Assembly: GCA_002706365.1 (NCBI GenBank) | Contig: PALM01000020.1 | Coordinates: forward strand, 248,001 to 312,000 | Reading direction: 5' to 3' | DNA length: 64,000 bases | Source: Flavobacteriales bacterium | Lineage (GTDB): Bacteria; Bacteroidota; Bacteroidia; Flavobacteriales_E; Vicingaceae | In this document: positions 1 to 7,569 of the stretch, in pieces | Layout of the letters: each line of letters begins with the position of its first letter | Position numbering within the stretch: position 1 is the first letter of the stretch | The notes under the pieces: generated by a model | The model's database searches: none | The model's input: the letters and a program-made list of their open reading frames with translations, nothing else | Told to the model about the DNA's origin: nothing | Made by a program: the position numbers and the translations under genes

Positions 1-2
1 GC

Positions 3-746
3 AACAGTGGAAACACTGGAGCACCGGGAGAGCCAACAACTTGTGGGAGCTGTCATGCCGGTGGCTCATATGGAGCAACTACTTATCAAATTGAGTTATT
101 GGATAGCAACAATCGTGTAGTTTCCTCCTACAATCCGGGTGATGTATATACTTTGAGAGGAACTTTCACTACCCCTTCCGGAAATCTTGTACCAGCTGCT
201 TATGGTTTTCAGGTGGTGAGCTTGATCAACACAAATGGCACTTATAATGCATGGTCGTCACCATCTGCCAACACCAGAATTGCATCTGCTTTTAATGGCA
301 GATCTTATGCAGAACAAAACGGTCCTATTACGAATAACACTTTTAGCGTAAGTTGGACAGCTCCTTCACAGGGAAGCGGCCCGGTAGACTTTTATAGCGC
401 TTCCAATGGTATCAATAACAATAGAGGCACATCTGGTGATAATGGTTATTCAGATCAGTTGACCATTACGGAAAATGTTTCTACAGCTATCAATGAAGTG
501 AATCTAAACGACTACTTCAACTTCTATCCCAATCCGGTTAGAAACACCTTGAATGTAGAGAATGCTAATGATGGGTTAATCAGCCTAAGGATCTTTGATT
601 ATCAAGGAAGACAACAAGCTGTTCACACAATTAATGGAACATCTCAGAAGTCTATTGATCTAAGCAATCTTAGTGATGGTCTTTATTTGATACAGCTCGA
701 AGATCAATCGGGAAATAAAGCAGTTCAGAAATTGATCAAACAATAG
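3..746 (+). CDS. Secreted T9SS cargo protein with choice-of-anchor-V-type N-terminal domain (5' partial)
   Basis: The reading frame is open from the left edge, so the true start lies upstream of the window. The visible part opens with a TGAPGEPTTCGSC-H segment. That Gly-rich stretch with one CxxCH is typical of the N-terminal 'choice-of-anchor V' domain of Bacteroidota exported proteins, and the CxxCH could bind heme or simply form a disulfide. A beta-rich middle follows. The last ~75 residues carry a T9SS type A sorting domain: YPNPVRNTLNV, an IFDYQGR-like strand, then GLYLIQL and a basic C-terminus. The protein is therefore expected to cross the outer membrane through the type IX system and be surface-anchored or released. 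Its function is unknown. The family assignment of the sorting tail is firm, that of the N-terminal domain moderate. Confidence 0.85.
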   Translation, partial: NSGNTGAPGEPTTCGSCHAGGSYGATTYQIELLDSNNRVVSSYNPGDVYTLRGTFTTPSGNLVPAAYGFQVVSLINTNGTYNAWSSPSANTRIASAFNGRSYAEQNGPITNNTFSVSWTAPSQGSGPVDFYSASNGINNNRGTSGDNGYSDQLTITENVSTAINEVNLNDYFNFYPNPVRNTLNVENANDGLISLRIFDYQGRQQAVHTINGTSQKSIDLSNLSDGLYLIQLEDQSGNKAVQKLIKQ

Positions 747-755
747 ATATTCATT

Positions 756-989
756 CTACTTTTTCACTTTCGACTTTAAGTCGTAGAGCAGATATTCCAA
801 TCCGTTCAATTTGATCTCGTAAAGGGTTTCCAATAGCACTCCCAATTTGCCTTTTGGAAATCCTTTTTGTTTGAACCATACCAAATAGGGTTCAGGTAGA
901 TCACAAAGTACTCTGCCTTTGTATTTACCAAAGGGCATTTTCATTTGAACTAATTGCAAGAGTAGTTTGGAATTGGCTTCTTGGTCCAT
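756..989 (-). CDS. DUF3820 family protein
   Basis: This 77-residue protein has the DUF3820 signature: MPFGKYKG near residue 18, then LPEPYLVWFKQKGFPKGKLG. It is a small, cytosolic, single-domain protein with no signal peptide or membrane segment. The family is common in Bacteroidota and gammaproteobacteria and has been called a putative quorum-sensing-regulated virulence factor by similarity, but no biochemical function is established. It starts with ATG, converges on the T9SS gene to its left (9 bp between stops), and is 34 bp downstream of the 2OG oxygenase gene on the same strand, so the two may be cotranscribed. Confidence 0.8.
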   Translation of the reverse strand: MDQEANSKLLLQLVQMKMPFGKYKGRVLCDLPEPYLVWFKQKGFPKGKLGVLLETLYEIKLNGLEYLLYDLKSKVKK

Positions 990-1023
990 GCTGAGCTTTG
1001 CTCAAAACTAAGGGTTTAGATCC

Positions 1024-1737
1024 TTATAAACCTCTTCGCTTCATCCAGCCTGTTAAACTAACTCTTAATGCATTTGATGTAAGCACTTCGTGTTCTAGGG
1101 CGCTATCGAAGAACACAAGTCGACCTGGCAAAGGTTCTATGATGATGCTGTTCGAATTCGAGGTCCGAGTTCGTTCATTTCCGTCTATGACTCCCATTTC
1201 AGATTTCTGATTCCTGATTTCTGATTTACTTTCAGCCTCTTGCTCACTATTCAACCTCTTGCTGTATATCACTAACTCTCCTCCATCTCCATTCTTCCAA
1301 TCTTCACTGAGGTAAAGCACCATGGAGAATTTACGTTGATCCCTATTGTGGAATTGATCTGAATGTCGCTCGTAGAAACTGCCCTCCTCATAGATAGCAT
1401 AGTGGAAATTATAATCGAGAATACCAGCAAAACAGCTGTAATTGAGATACTCTACGAATTCAGCAACCCAATTCATATAGTCTTGCTGTACTCCTTCTAT
1501 ACCGGTCTTTGGAAGCCAGTAGATCTGATCTGATCGAATGGATTTCTCTTTGGTAAAATTGAAACGATCACCTATGCCGGCAAGACGAAAATCATTGTTT
1601 TCGTATCGATTGATAGCAAGTTCTCTAAGCTCGTCTATAAAACTTTTAGAAAAGCATTCATCGTAGATGGCATAACCTTTATCAAGGTATCCATCGATTA
1701 ATTTCTCAAATTGAGAAATAGATTTGGTTGTCTTCAA
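1024..1737 (-). CDS. 2OG-Fe(II) oxygenase with a repeat-derived insertion
   Basis: The protein is a 2-oxoglutarate/Fe(II)-dependent dioxygenase of the prolyl-4-hydroxylase-like (SM-20/PiuC-type) fold. The iron ligands are H125 and D127 in YERHSDQF and H216 in LEHEVL, and R225 is placed to bind 2-oxoglutarate. The core strands GGELVIY (152-158) and EPLPGRLVFF (201-210), which are normally joined by a short turn, are separated here by about 40 hydrophilic residues (159-200). These include SEIRNQKSE, the translation of an intergenic repeat found elsewhere in the window. The start is a TTG only 3 bp from the preceding terminator hairpin, and no ATG occurs before residue 88, so the start is uncertain. 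The substrate is unknown; hydroxylation of a protein side chain is the family's usual reaction. Confidence 0.8.
   Translation of the reverse strand: MKTTKSISQFEKLIDGYLDKGYAIYDECFSKSFIDELRELAINRYENNDFRLAGIGDRFNFTKEKSIRSDQIYWLPKTGIEGVQQDYMNWVAEFVEYLNYSCFAGILDYNFHYAIYEEGSFYERHSDQFHNRDQRKFSMVLYLSEDWKNGDGGELVIYSKRLNSEQEAESKSEIRNQKSEMGVIDGNERTRTSNSNSIIIEPLPGRLVFFDSALEHEVLTSNALRVSLTGWMKRRGL
1195..1232. repeat. TTTCTGAT-type short repeat inside a coding sequence
   Basis: The stretch reads as repeated units of the type ATTTCTGATTCCTGATTTCTG. The same unit recurs between genes at about 23.06, 23.60, 24.31, 26.04 and 27.65 kb. Here it lies inside the 2OG oxygenase gene and keeps the frame, adding the SEIRNQKSE segment. 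The following bases (about 1233-1262) contain CCTCTTGCTCACT, which also follows the repeat near 26.09 kb, so the inserted block is probably longer than the repeat itself. Confidence 0.75.
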
Positions 1738-1738
1738 T

Positions 1739-1777
1739 CAAAAAAAAATAGCTGCACAAAATTGCAGCTATTTTCAA
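1739..1777 (-). terminator. Intrinsic terminator of the 1801-2442 gene
   Basis: The hairpin AATAGCTGCA / TGCAGCTATT has a four-to-five base loop and is followed on the minus strand by a run of nine T. It sits just downstream of the stop of the T9SS gene at 1801. The A/T flanks on both sides make it potentially bidirectional. It ends directly at the proposed start of the 2OG oxygenase gene. Confidence 0.8.
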
Positions 1778-1800
1778 TTCAATACTCTTTTTGAAAAATA

Positions 1801-2442
1801 TTAATTCACCACGATCTTTCTCGAGATTCTTTCATCTCCTCTTTGAATACTTAAGAAGTAGATTCCCTTATCCAAGTCTTCCAGATCTAGACTCAATCTT
1901 CCATTCTGAAAATTCAATGGCAAGCTCACTTCCTTACCTCTAATATCTAGAAGCATAATTGAGCCATAATTCCCTTTTACTAATCCATCTACATATAGAT
2001 TCCCCTTAGTTGGGTTTGGATATACTTTTAATTGTCCCAGTGAATTCTCTTTCACAGATGTCACACCACAGCTAGCTACTGTTAGAGATGGACCAGAAAT
2101 ATTATTGGTTTGTACCCCATCTAGAAATGCTGTAGCAGTAGTTGTATATGTGCCAGGAGGAATGGAATCCATATTAATACTAAATATAGGCCAGCTAATC
2201 GCTCCTGCGCAAATAGGTGAAGAAGTATAGTTGACAGTAAATTCTATATTGCTGCCATTTCTATTAAAGGATGATGGACCTTGTGTAAAATTTATACAGC
2301 CCAAATAGGTATGAACACTCACATTTATGGTTGTACAGCTATCGGGCCTTACTGTATTCACTCTAATCGAGTCTACTCTAAAATTCTGTGCAGATAGGGC
2401 TGAAAAGCTTATTAATAAAGCAATAAGTAGAGATTTTCTCAT
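1801..2442 (-). CDS. Secreted protein with T9SS C-terminal sorting domain
   Basis: This 213-residue protein has an N-terminal signal peptide (MRKSLLIALLISFSALSAQ, cleavage near residue 19). A beta-rich region of about 110 residues contains three cysteines. The T9SS type A sorting domain runs from about residue 138 to the end (VYPNPTKGNLYVDG, then GIYFLSI and a basic end). The middle domain is not recognised; its length and strands suggest a single immunoglobulin-like or jelly-roll domain. A TAnnTTTG box lies at 2471-2478, about 30 bp upstream of the ATG, and a strong terminator follows the stop. The gene is thus a single transcription unit. The export route is well supported, the function unknown. 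Confidence 0.85.
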   Translation of the reverse strand: MRKSLLIALLISFSALSAQNFRVDSIRVNTVRPDSCTTINVSVHTYLGCINFTQGPSSFNRNGSNIEFTVNYTSSPICAGAISWPIFSINMDSIPPGTYTTTATAFLDGVQTNNISGPSLTVASCGVTSVKENSLGQLKVYPNPTKGNLYVDGLVKGNYGSIMLLDIRGKEVSLPLNFQNGRLSLDLEDLDKGIYFLSIQRGDERISRKIVVN

Positions 2443-2470
2443 TCTGATATGGTTTGGTTTATCGTTAAGT

Positions 2471-2478
2471 CAAAGTTA
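2471..2478 (-). promoter_or_regulatory. Bacteroidota -7 promoter box
   Basis: The minus strand reads TAACTTTG, a perfect match to TAnnTTTG, 29 bp upstream of the ATG at 2442. No clear -33 TTG was found at the usual spacing. Confidence 0.5.
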
Positions 2479-2540
2479 AGTCCTTTTTTAATTTGGATAA
2501 CAGTCTTCTGAATCTGTTATTTTAGTTGATAAATATCATG

Positions 2541-2569
2541 TTTTGTGGATCGTTGGCTCTATATCTTTG
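2541..2569 (+). promoter_or_regulatory. Bacteroidota-type promoter of the PhyH-like gene
   Basis: A TTTTG at 2541-2545 and a perfect TAnnTTTG box (TATCTTTG, 2562-2569) are 16 bp apart. Transcription would begin near 2576, which rules out the upstream TTG start at 2543 and supports the ATG at 2588. Confidence 0.65.
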
Positions 2570-2587
2570 AAACATAAATCACAGCAA

Positions 2588-3340
2588 ATGGAAATGGCAA
2601 CTAAGCAAGATGAATTGAAAAAGTACTTCTTGGATCCTGAAAAGAGCGGGATTAAAGCAGTATTTGATACAGTTAAAGAAAATGGCCTAGCAGTTCTACC
2701 CTCCTTCATTCCAGCCATGGAATTAGAGCAGTTGAACAATGAATTCGAAGAGTTGGTCAAAACCAGGAATAGAGCAATTAAGCCATTTGCATTGGAGAAA
2801 GGTGAAGGTGTTGGAATTCTGAGAAAGAAGCTTAAGAGCAAGGATTTTCCGGCAACGGCCGACTTCTTTAATCGTCCTTTCATGCATGTGTTCATTGAGC
2901 ATTATGTGCATCCTACTGCAAAACTCAATTCAAAGATCTATGTCGTAAGAGATGTGGTTGGAACGACCACATATGCCAATGATCTGCATTTTGATGTGCA
3001 GAAATGCTTAAAATTCTTTATTTACCTCAATGATGTAAGTGCCAACAATGGTGCATTTGAATTTGTCCCGGGAACCCATAAATGGGTGGAAGATATCCGA
3101 AGGTCCGACAAAGCTTCAGAGATCACATTTGAGAATAGAGAACTTTCTCGTCAGTTGCCATACAAGGAAGAAGATGTGATATCCTTAGAAGCTCCTGCTG
3201 GTACAATGTTCATCTTTGATACGGATATGTTCCATAGAACGGGTACTACATCTATGGGTGAGCGCAAGATCATGAGAGGTCATACCTATTTCGACGAGGT
3301 TAAGGATCCAGATCCGATCTTTGCAAAGACCATTAGATAA
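2588..3340 (+). CDS. Phytanoyl-CoA dioxygenase (PhyH) family protein
   Basis: This 250-residue cytosolic protein has the PhyH fold of Fe(II)/2OG dioxygenases. The first iron motif is HFD in NDLHFDVQK. The strand pair LKFFIYLNDV and GAFEFVPGTHKW is characteristic, and the distal histidine lies in DMFHRTG with an arginine further on for 2-oxoglutarate. Family members hydroxylate diverse small molecules, and the substrate here cannot be predicted. I chose the ATG at 2588 because a good promoter lies directly before it. It is a single gene, convergent with the hypothetical gene at 3349. Confidence 0.85.
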   Translation: MEMATKQDELKKYFLDPEKSGIKAVFDTVKENGLAVLPSFIPAMELEQLNNEFEELVKTRNRAIKPFALEKGEGVGILRKKLKSKDFPATADFFNRPFMHVFIEHYVHPTAKLNSKIYVVRDVVGTTTYANDLHFDVQKCLKFFIYLNDVSANNGAFEFVPGTHKWVEDIRRSDKASEITFENRELSRQLPYKEEDVISLEAPAGTMFIFDTDMFHRTGTTSMGERKIMRGHTYFDEVKDPDPIFAKTIR

Positions 3341-3348
3341 GGCGCTAA

Positions 3349-3927
3349 CTAAACCAATAATCTAGGACCTACTTTATCGAGTATGTCCTGCAGTTCTGGA
3401 GGACCAGAAGTTAGCCTATCCTTGAATCGATTCAATTCATCAAGTGTTTCAGATGAAAGCAATTCCACTATTTCATCCATAGCTTCCAATCTGATCATAT
3501 AGGGGAATTCACCATAAATGAAATTATCGCCGTCACATAAGCCATAGATCTGTGCTTCACCCTCTTCTCCTACTCCACTTTTATGAATAAGGCACTCCTT
3601 CAGCCATTCTTCATCATCCTTGCCTAGAAGCTTGTATGATCGTGTTGCAAAGTCGATCTGTGACATATACTCATCTATATTCTTTATTGATTCTTCAGAT
3701 AATTGCTCCCGATACTCTTCTGCGCAATCTAGACAGATAGCATATTCAAAAATGGTCTTCTCAGCTTTTTCACTTCCAAATGAGCGATAGGCTTTCTCAA
3801 TAATGTAATGCACACCCTTATGCAATAGCTCCTTATTGCACAATAAGCAATGCTCAAATGGCTTCTGATCCAGATCTGAATAGAAACGTTTTGGAATATC
3901 TCCCCAATATCGAATAGGCTCTTTCAT
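3349..3927 (-). CDS. Hypothetical protein with a possible CxxC zinc ribbon
   Basis: This 192-residue soluble protein has two CxxC pairs: CLLC (about residues 27-30) and CLDC (about 66-69). They are spaced like a treble-clef or zinc-ribbon metal site. The rest is acidic and helix-rich, ending with PPELQDILDKVGPRLLV. There is no signal peptide or membrane segment. The gene follows the membrane-anchored gene 3933-4616 after 5 bp, so the two are almost certainly cotranscribed. I do not recognise the family; zinc binding is inferred only from the cysteine pattern. Confidence 0.65.
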   Translation of the reverse strand: MKEPIRYWGDIPKRFYSDLDQKPFEHCLLCNKELLHKGVHYIIEKAYRSFGSEKAEKTIFEYAICLDCAEEYREQLSEESIKNIDEYMSQIDFATRSYKLLGKDDEEWLKECLIHKSGVGEEGEAQIYGLCDGDNFIYGEFPYMIRLEAMDEIVELLSSETLDELNRFKDRLTSGPPELQDILDKVGPRLLV

Positions 3928-3932
3928 GAATT

Positions 3933-4616
3933 CTATAGATCTCCTTCTTTAGAATTATTCTCCTCTTCCCAGATCAAATAGAAGAACAGAAAGGTTTCAT
4001 CAAAGAATCTTTTAACCTTATTGCCATTCCCTTGTAAATTACCTTGAGCAGGAACATCTCCCAAAGCTGCCTTTATGGATCTGATCTGAGAAGAAAGCTT
4101 TGGATATTGGTTTTCCTGAATTACATAGATCTTCTTTAGGAAGGTCCTTCCACAGTAATGAAAATGATTTCCGGTTACTCTGGGATTAATCTTCAATGCC
4201 TGCATTTCCTCCTTCAGTTTTGCCTCATCTGTAGCTGCTTCAAGTTCTAATGCACTCAATCTGTCATTCAAGATATTATTCAGCTTCTCACTCGGCTTCA
4301 GAATGGAAATTCCACTGGCGAAATTCTTTGTTTGGACGATCTCTCTATAATAATCGGCTAGTTCTTGAGGTAAGTCATTTAGTTCATCCTCACTCAGGTT
4401 CAAGAATGCTACTTGATTGCTTAGATCAACCTCTACCTTCTTAGCTGATGAATCAATTTCTATCACTGTTTCAGTAGAAGCTGTTGATTCCTCTGTAGTT
4501 TGCTCCTTCGGAGCATCATTAGTAGCCGTATTCTTATAGATCAGCAAGATTGCTACTAGAGCCACGGTTCCAATTATCCATGGTATAAAATTGAAAGAAG
4601 CGTTTTTCTCGGTCAT
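3933..4616 (-). CDS. Hypothetical single-pass membrane protein
   Basis: This 227-residue protein has one N-terminal membrane segment (about residues 10-27, IPWIIGTVALVAILLIY). A Thr/Ser/Glu-rich linker to about residue 65 leads to a mainly helical C-terminal domain, probably in the periplasm. It is transcribed with the CxxC protein downstream. The family is not recognised. The two genes may encode partners (membrane anchor plus soluble zinc protein), but that is only inferred from the 5-bp spacing. Confidence 0.6.
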   Translation of the reverse strand: MTEKNASFNFIPWIIGTVALVAILLIYKNTATNDAPKEQTTEESTASTETVIEIDSSAKKVEVDLSNQVAFLNLSEDELNDLPQELADYYREIVQTKNFASGISILKPSEKLNNILNDRLSALELEAATDEAKLKEEMQALKINPRVTGNHFHYCGRTFLKKIYVIQENQYPKLSSQIRSIKAALGDVPAQGNLQGNGNKVKRFFDETFLFFYLIWEEENNSKEGDL

Positions 4617-4701
4617 ATTGTCTTTTGATTGAAGGTTAAAATTATCATTTCATTAGCAGATTCTATATCCGAATAGACGACTAATCCACTATATTAGACT
4701 C

Positions 4702-5562
4702 ATGAAAAGTTCTATAAGCTTGATTCTTTTGCTCTTAGCAATAGGATTAAATGCCCAGAATCAATATTTCTCAGCATACAATCAAGGTGATCTTTCCTAT
4801 TGTATTGAACAGGCTGAAGAGCGAATGCAGCTCGATTCAGCTACAGCTATCGATTACTTCTATCATGCCGCTGCCCTAATGCGGAAGGGCGACTTAAAGA
4901 CAGCAGAGCAATCATTTAAGAAAGCCAATGAATTGAAGTTTCAGGGAAGAAGCTTTTACTTCTACCATATGGCGATGTTATCTACATCACAAAAGAATTA
5001 TGAGAGATCGATAGCCTATCTAGATTCAGTCCTCAGTCTTTCTACATTTAGCTACTTCCCTATTGAAGACAGCTTATTCATGCCAATAAAGGATCAAGCT
5101 GAATTTAAATCTAGAAAAGCGCAAATTCGAGCAAAAGTATTTCCATGCGATGAAGACCCTAAACATACCAAGCTCGATTTCTGGATCGGAAATTGGGATG
5201 TGTTTGTCAATGGCAGTAAACGAGCCGACAGCAAGATCAGTCGGCCTGAGGGTAATTGCATGCTTTACGAATACTACACTACACTTGGTGATTTCTCTGG
5301 TCAAAGTTTCAACTTCTTTGATCAGCAAAGGAATGCCTATCACCAAATTTGGATCAATTTCAAAGCTGGAAAGACCGAATATTATGAAGTTGAAGCTAAG
5401 GATGGCTATTTGATGATGGAAACAGACTCCACTTCTAATCCACGCTTGAGAATGAGTTATACCTTATTGGAAGATGGCAATGTAAGGCAATTAATGCATC
5501 AGTACGATAGCAGCAAAGCGACCTGGAATCAAGTCTTCGACGGACTCTACATTAAGAAATAG
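4702..5562 (+). CDS. Secreted TPR protein with a DUF1579-like beta-barrel domain
   Basis: This 286-residue protein begins with a signal peptide ending near LNAQNQYF. Two to three tetratricopeptide-type helical repeats follow (about residues 25-125; AIDYFYHAAALMRKGDLKTAEQSFKKA). The C-terminal half (about 150-286) opens with LDFWIGNWDVFVNG and resembles the DUF1579/calycin-like barrels that begin 'LdfliGkWev'. The protein is therefore exported, with a protein-interaction half and a small barrel that may bind a lipid or other ligand. Its function is unknown. The ATG at 4702 is the only sensible start with a signal peptide. Confidence 0.7.
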   Translation: MKSSISLILLLLAIGLNAQNQYFSAYNQGDLSYCIEQAEERMQLDSATAIDYFYHAAALMRKGDLKTAEQSFKKANELKFQGRSFYFYHMAMLSTSQKNYERSIAYLDSVLSLSTFSYFPIEDSLFMPIKDQAEFKSRKAQIRAKVFPCDEDPKHTKLDFWIGNWDVFVNGSKRADSKISRPEGNCMLYEYYTTLGDFSGQSFNFFDQQRNAYHQIWINFKAGKTEYYEVEAKDGYLMMETDSTSNPRLRMSYTLLEDGNVRQLMHQYDSSKATWNQVFDGLYIKK

Positions 5563-5636
5563 AAAAGTTTCACAGCATTCCTTGCTTATTAGCAATTGTA
5601 GTCGGATTTTTGCTATTTAGAATCATTCTAAACAAG

Positions 5637-6281
5637 ATGTCAATATCAATATTGCATGCCAATGCAAATGTGCTCATGGCTAATGGCCTCTCTGCGATCC
5701 TAGCCAATGGCGGAGGAATAGAGAGGATTAAGATTGCCTCAACTGAAGAGCAAATGTTTGATAGTCTTAGGCAAGATCACTTTGATCTCTTGGTAATTGA
5801 CCCTTTGGATGAAGAGGCTTTCTCTCCTAACACCACTCATAGGATCCGAGAAGAATTCCCAAAACTCAAAGTCCTTATCATATCAAATATTGCCAGCTCA
5901 AATGAAGTGCTTTCTGTACTAGAAAAAGGTGTTGAAGGCTATCTAACTCGTCAATGCGACGAAGCGGAGATCAAACATGCGGTATTTGCCATCAATAAAG
6001 GAGAGAAGTTTTACTGCAATAAGGTATTGGACATCATTCTCAACAAGCAATTTGGTCCGGAAGAAGAGGAGAATTGCGAACCTACTGTCCTTTCAGAGCG
6101 TGAGAATGAGATCACAGCATTGATTGCCAAGGGAAATACAAATAAAGAAATCGCAGAACAGCTACACTTGAGTCATCACACTGTACACACCCACCGTAGA
6201 AATATCTTGAAAAAGCTGGGTGTAAAATCGACTTCCGAGCTTACGGTCTATGCCATGAATGTGGGCTTGATCACTGCTTAA
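5637..6281 (+). CDS. LuxR/FixJ-type response regulator
   Basis: From the ATG at 5637 the product is 214 residues. An N-terminal receiver-like domain (about 1-120) keeps DLLVIDP as the likely phosphoacceptor strand, and a LuxR-type helix-turn-helix (about 150-210) contains LSEREnEItaLIAKGNTNKEIAEQL and HTVHTHRRNILKKL. It should be a DNA-binding transcription regulator. No histidine kinase gene is adjacent, so the input signal is unknown. An upstream in-frame TTG at 5610 would add nine residues without family support. The 3' end overlaps the convergent oxidoreductase gene by 11 bp. Confidence 0.85.
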   Translation: MSISILHANANVLMANGLSAILANGGGIERIKIASTEEQMFDSLRQDHFDLLVIDPLDEEAFSPNTTHRIREEFPKLKVLIISNIASSNEVLSVLEKGVEGYLTRQCDEAEIKHAVFAINKGEKFYCNKVLDIILNKQFGPEEEENCEPTVLSERENEITALIAKGNTNKEIAEQLHLSHHTVHTHRRNILKKLGVKSTSELTVYAMNVGLITA

Positions 6282-7527
6282 ACTGCTTGTTCATTTCCTT
6301 ATCCACTATTGCCGACACCACAGCTTCGGCAGATAGTATTGCCGCATTTTGTGAGGGATTGATCTGCTGGTCGCCTATGACGTATACATTTTCACTCAAC
6401 ATACTTTCTTCTGCCGAGAGATCATACTGCATGCGCTCAAATCTTGGCAAAGCTTTCTCAATCTCATATTGCTTGATCAATCGAGCTTCACTCAATCCCA
6501 ATTTCTGATCTAGATAGTCTTCAATATGCCTTTTTAAATTGTCGGTAGACTCATTTTTACGCTTGACCACATTCACAGAGATAAGTTCTTTCTCTCCTCT
6601 GCTTACCACAGATACAGATTGAGGATAGAATAGATGATTTATGAAGTCGTCATTAGTCTCCAATCCAAGAATGGGTTTATTAAAGACATCTTTATCCACT
6701 TCATAGTAAAAGGTATCCAATCTATTCCAAAGCACACTGTCATTCGCTAACTGAGGCACTATCTTAGAAGGATCGCAAGCGATTATCGTGAAATCTGACG
6801 CTATTTGATCCACTCCATTGATGATCAGTTTACCCTCCTCTATTCTATCGATCTTAGTATTGAAATGAAGTTTGGTATCCTTGAGTTTCTCAGCCAATTG
6901 TTTGGGTACAGCTTCTATTCCAGCCTTCGGTATTACTGCATTTCCCTTTGAAAAAAGGGCGTAGACAAATTGCAGCATTTCTGAGGAAGTCTTTAATTCA
7001 TTCTCGAGAAAAATACCCGAGAAGAATGGCCTAAAGAAATTCTCAATCACCTGATCAGAGAAACCATATGACTTAAGAAATTCTAGACTAGTAGTTCGTT
7101 CACCCTTAAAATGATCCCTTAAGTCTTTTGAAGCCAAGTCATTCCTCAATCTGAAGAGTTTAGATAAGTCGGAGAGCTTAGCGACAGGACTGAAAGCAGA
7201 TGACCAAAAGCTGGAAAATGAACGCAGAGGGTCGCCAAATGAATACCTTTTATTGTCTTTGATGATCAATACTCCTGGAAGAAGCTTCTGTAATTCGAGC
7301 TCATCGAAGTTTAGATACTTCTTTAGGCTGGGATACTGATCCAAAAGGACTTGAAAACCTCTATCCAATTGGTATCCATCGATCAGATCGGTTTTCATGC
7401 GTCCACCAGGACGATCACTTGCCTCCCAAATCACTGGCTTAAAACCATAGCTTTCAAGTAAATGAGCGGCGATCAATCCACTTATTCCTGCTCCAATAAT
7501 ATTGATCTTAACTTCCGATGCATTCAT
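6271..7527 (-). CDS. FAD-dependent oxidoreductase, amine oxidase / phytoene-desaturase-like
   Basis: The N-terminus has a classical Rossmann FAD site (INIIGAGISGLIAAHLL) followed by GRMKTDLIDGYQLDRGFQVL. This is the pattern of the flavin monoamine oxidase / protoporphyrinogen oxidase / carotenoid desaturase superfamily. The C-terminal FAD-closing segment is VYVIGDQQINPSQNAAILSAE. At about 418 residues it is of normal length. The substrate cannot be told from sequence; no carotenoid genes are nearby. The ATG at 7527 is preferred over a TTG 18 bp upstream. The gene lies 42 bp downstream of the GH106-like gene on the same strand and could be read through from it. Confidence 0.85.
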   Translation of the reverse strand: MNASEVKINIIGAGISGLIAAHLLESYGFKPVIWEASDRPGGRMKTDLIDGYQLDRGFQVLLDQYPSLKKYLNFDELELQKLLPGVLIIKDNKRYSFGDPLRSFSSFWSSAFSPVAKLSDLSKLFRLRNDLASKDLRDHFKGERTTSLEFLKSYGFSDQVIENFFRPFFSGIFLENELKTSSEMLQFVYALFSKGNAVIPKAGIEAVPKQLAEKLKDTKLHFNTKIDRIEEGKLIINGVDQIASDFTIIACDPSKIVPQLANDSVLWNRLDTFYYEVDKDVFNKPILGLETNDDFINHLFYPQSVSVVSRGEKELISVNVVKRKNESTDNLKRHIEDYLDQKLGLSEARLIKQYEIEKALPRFERMQYDLSAEESMLSENVYVIGDQQINPSQNAAILSAEAVVSAIVDKEMNKQFKQ

Positions 7528-7569
7528 GGTATTAATACACAACAAAAGGCAAAAAGAGTTCTCCTATCA

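Noticed and set aside
998-1210. 70-residue plus-strand frame opposite the 2OG oxygenase gene
   Set aside because: It is antisense to a gene with intact catalytic motifs and has no family features.
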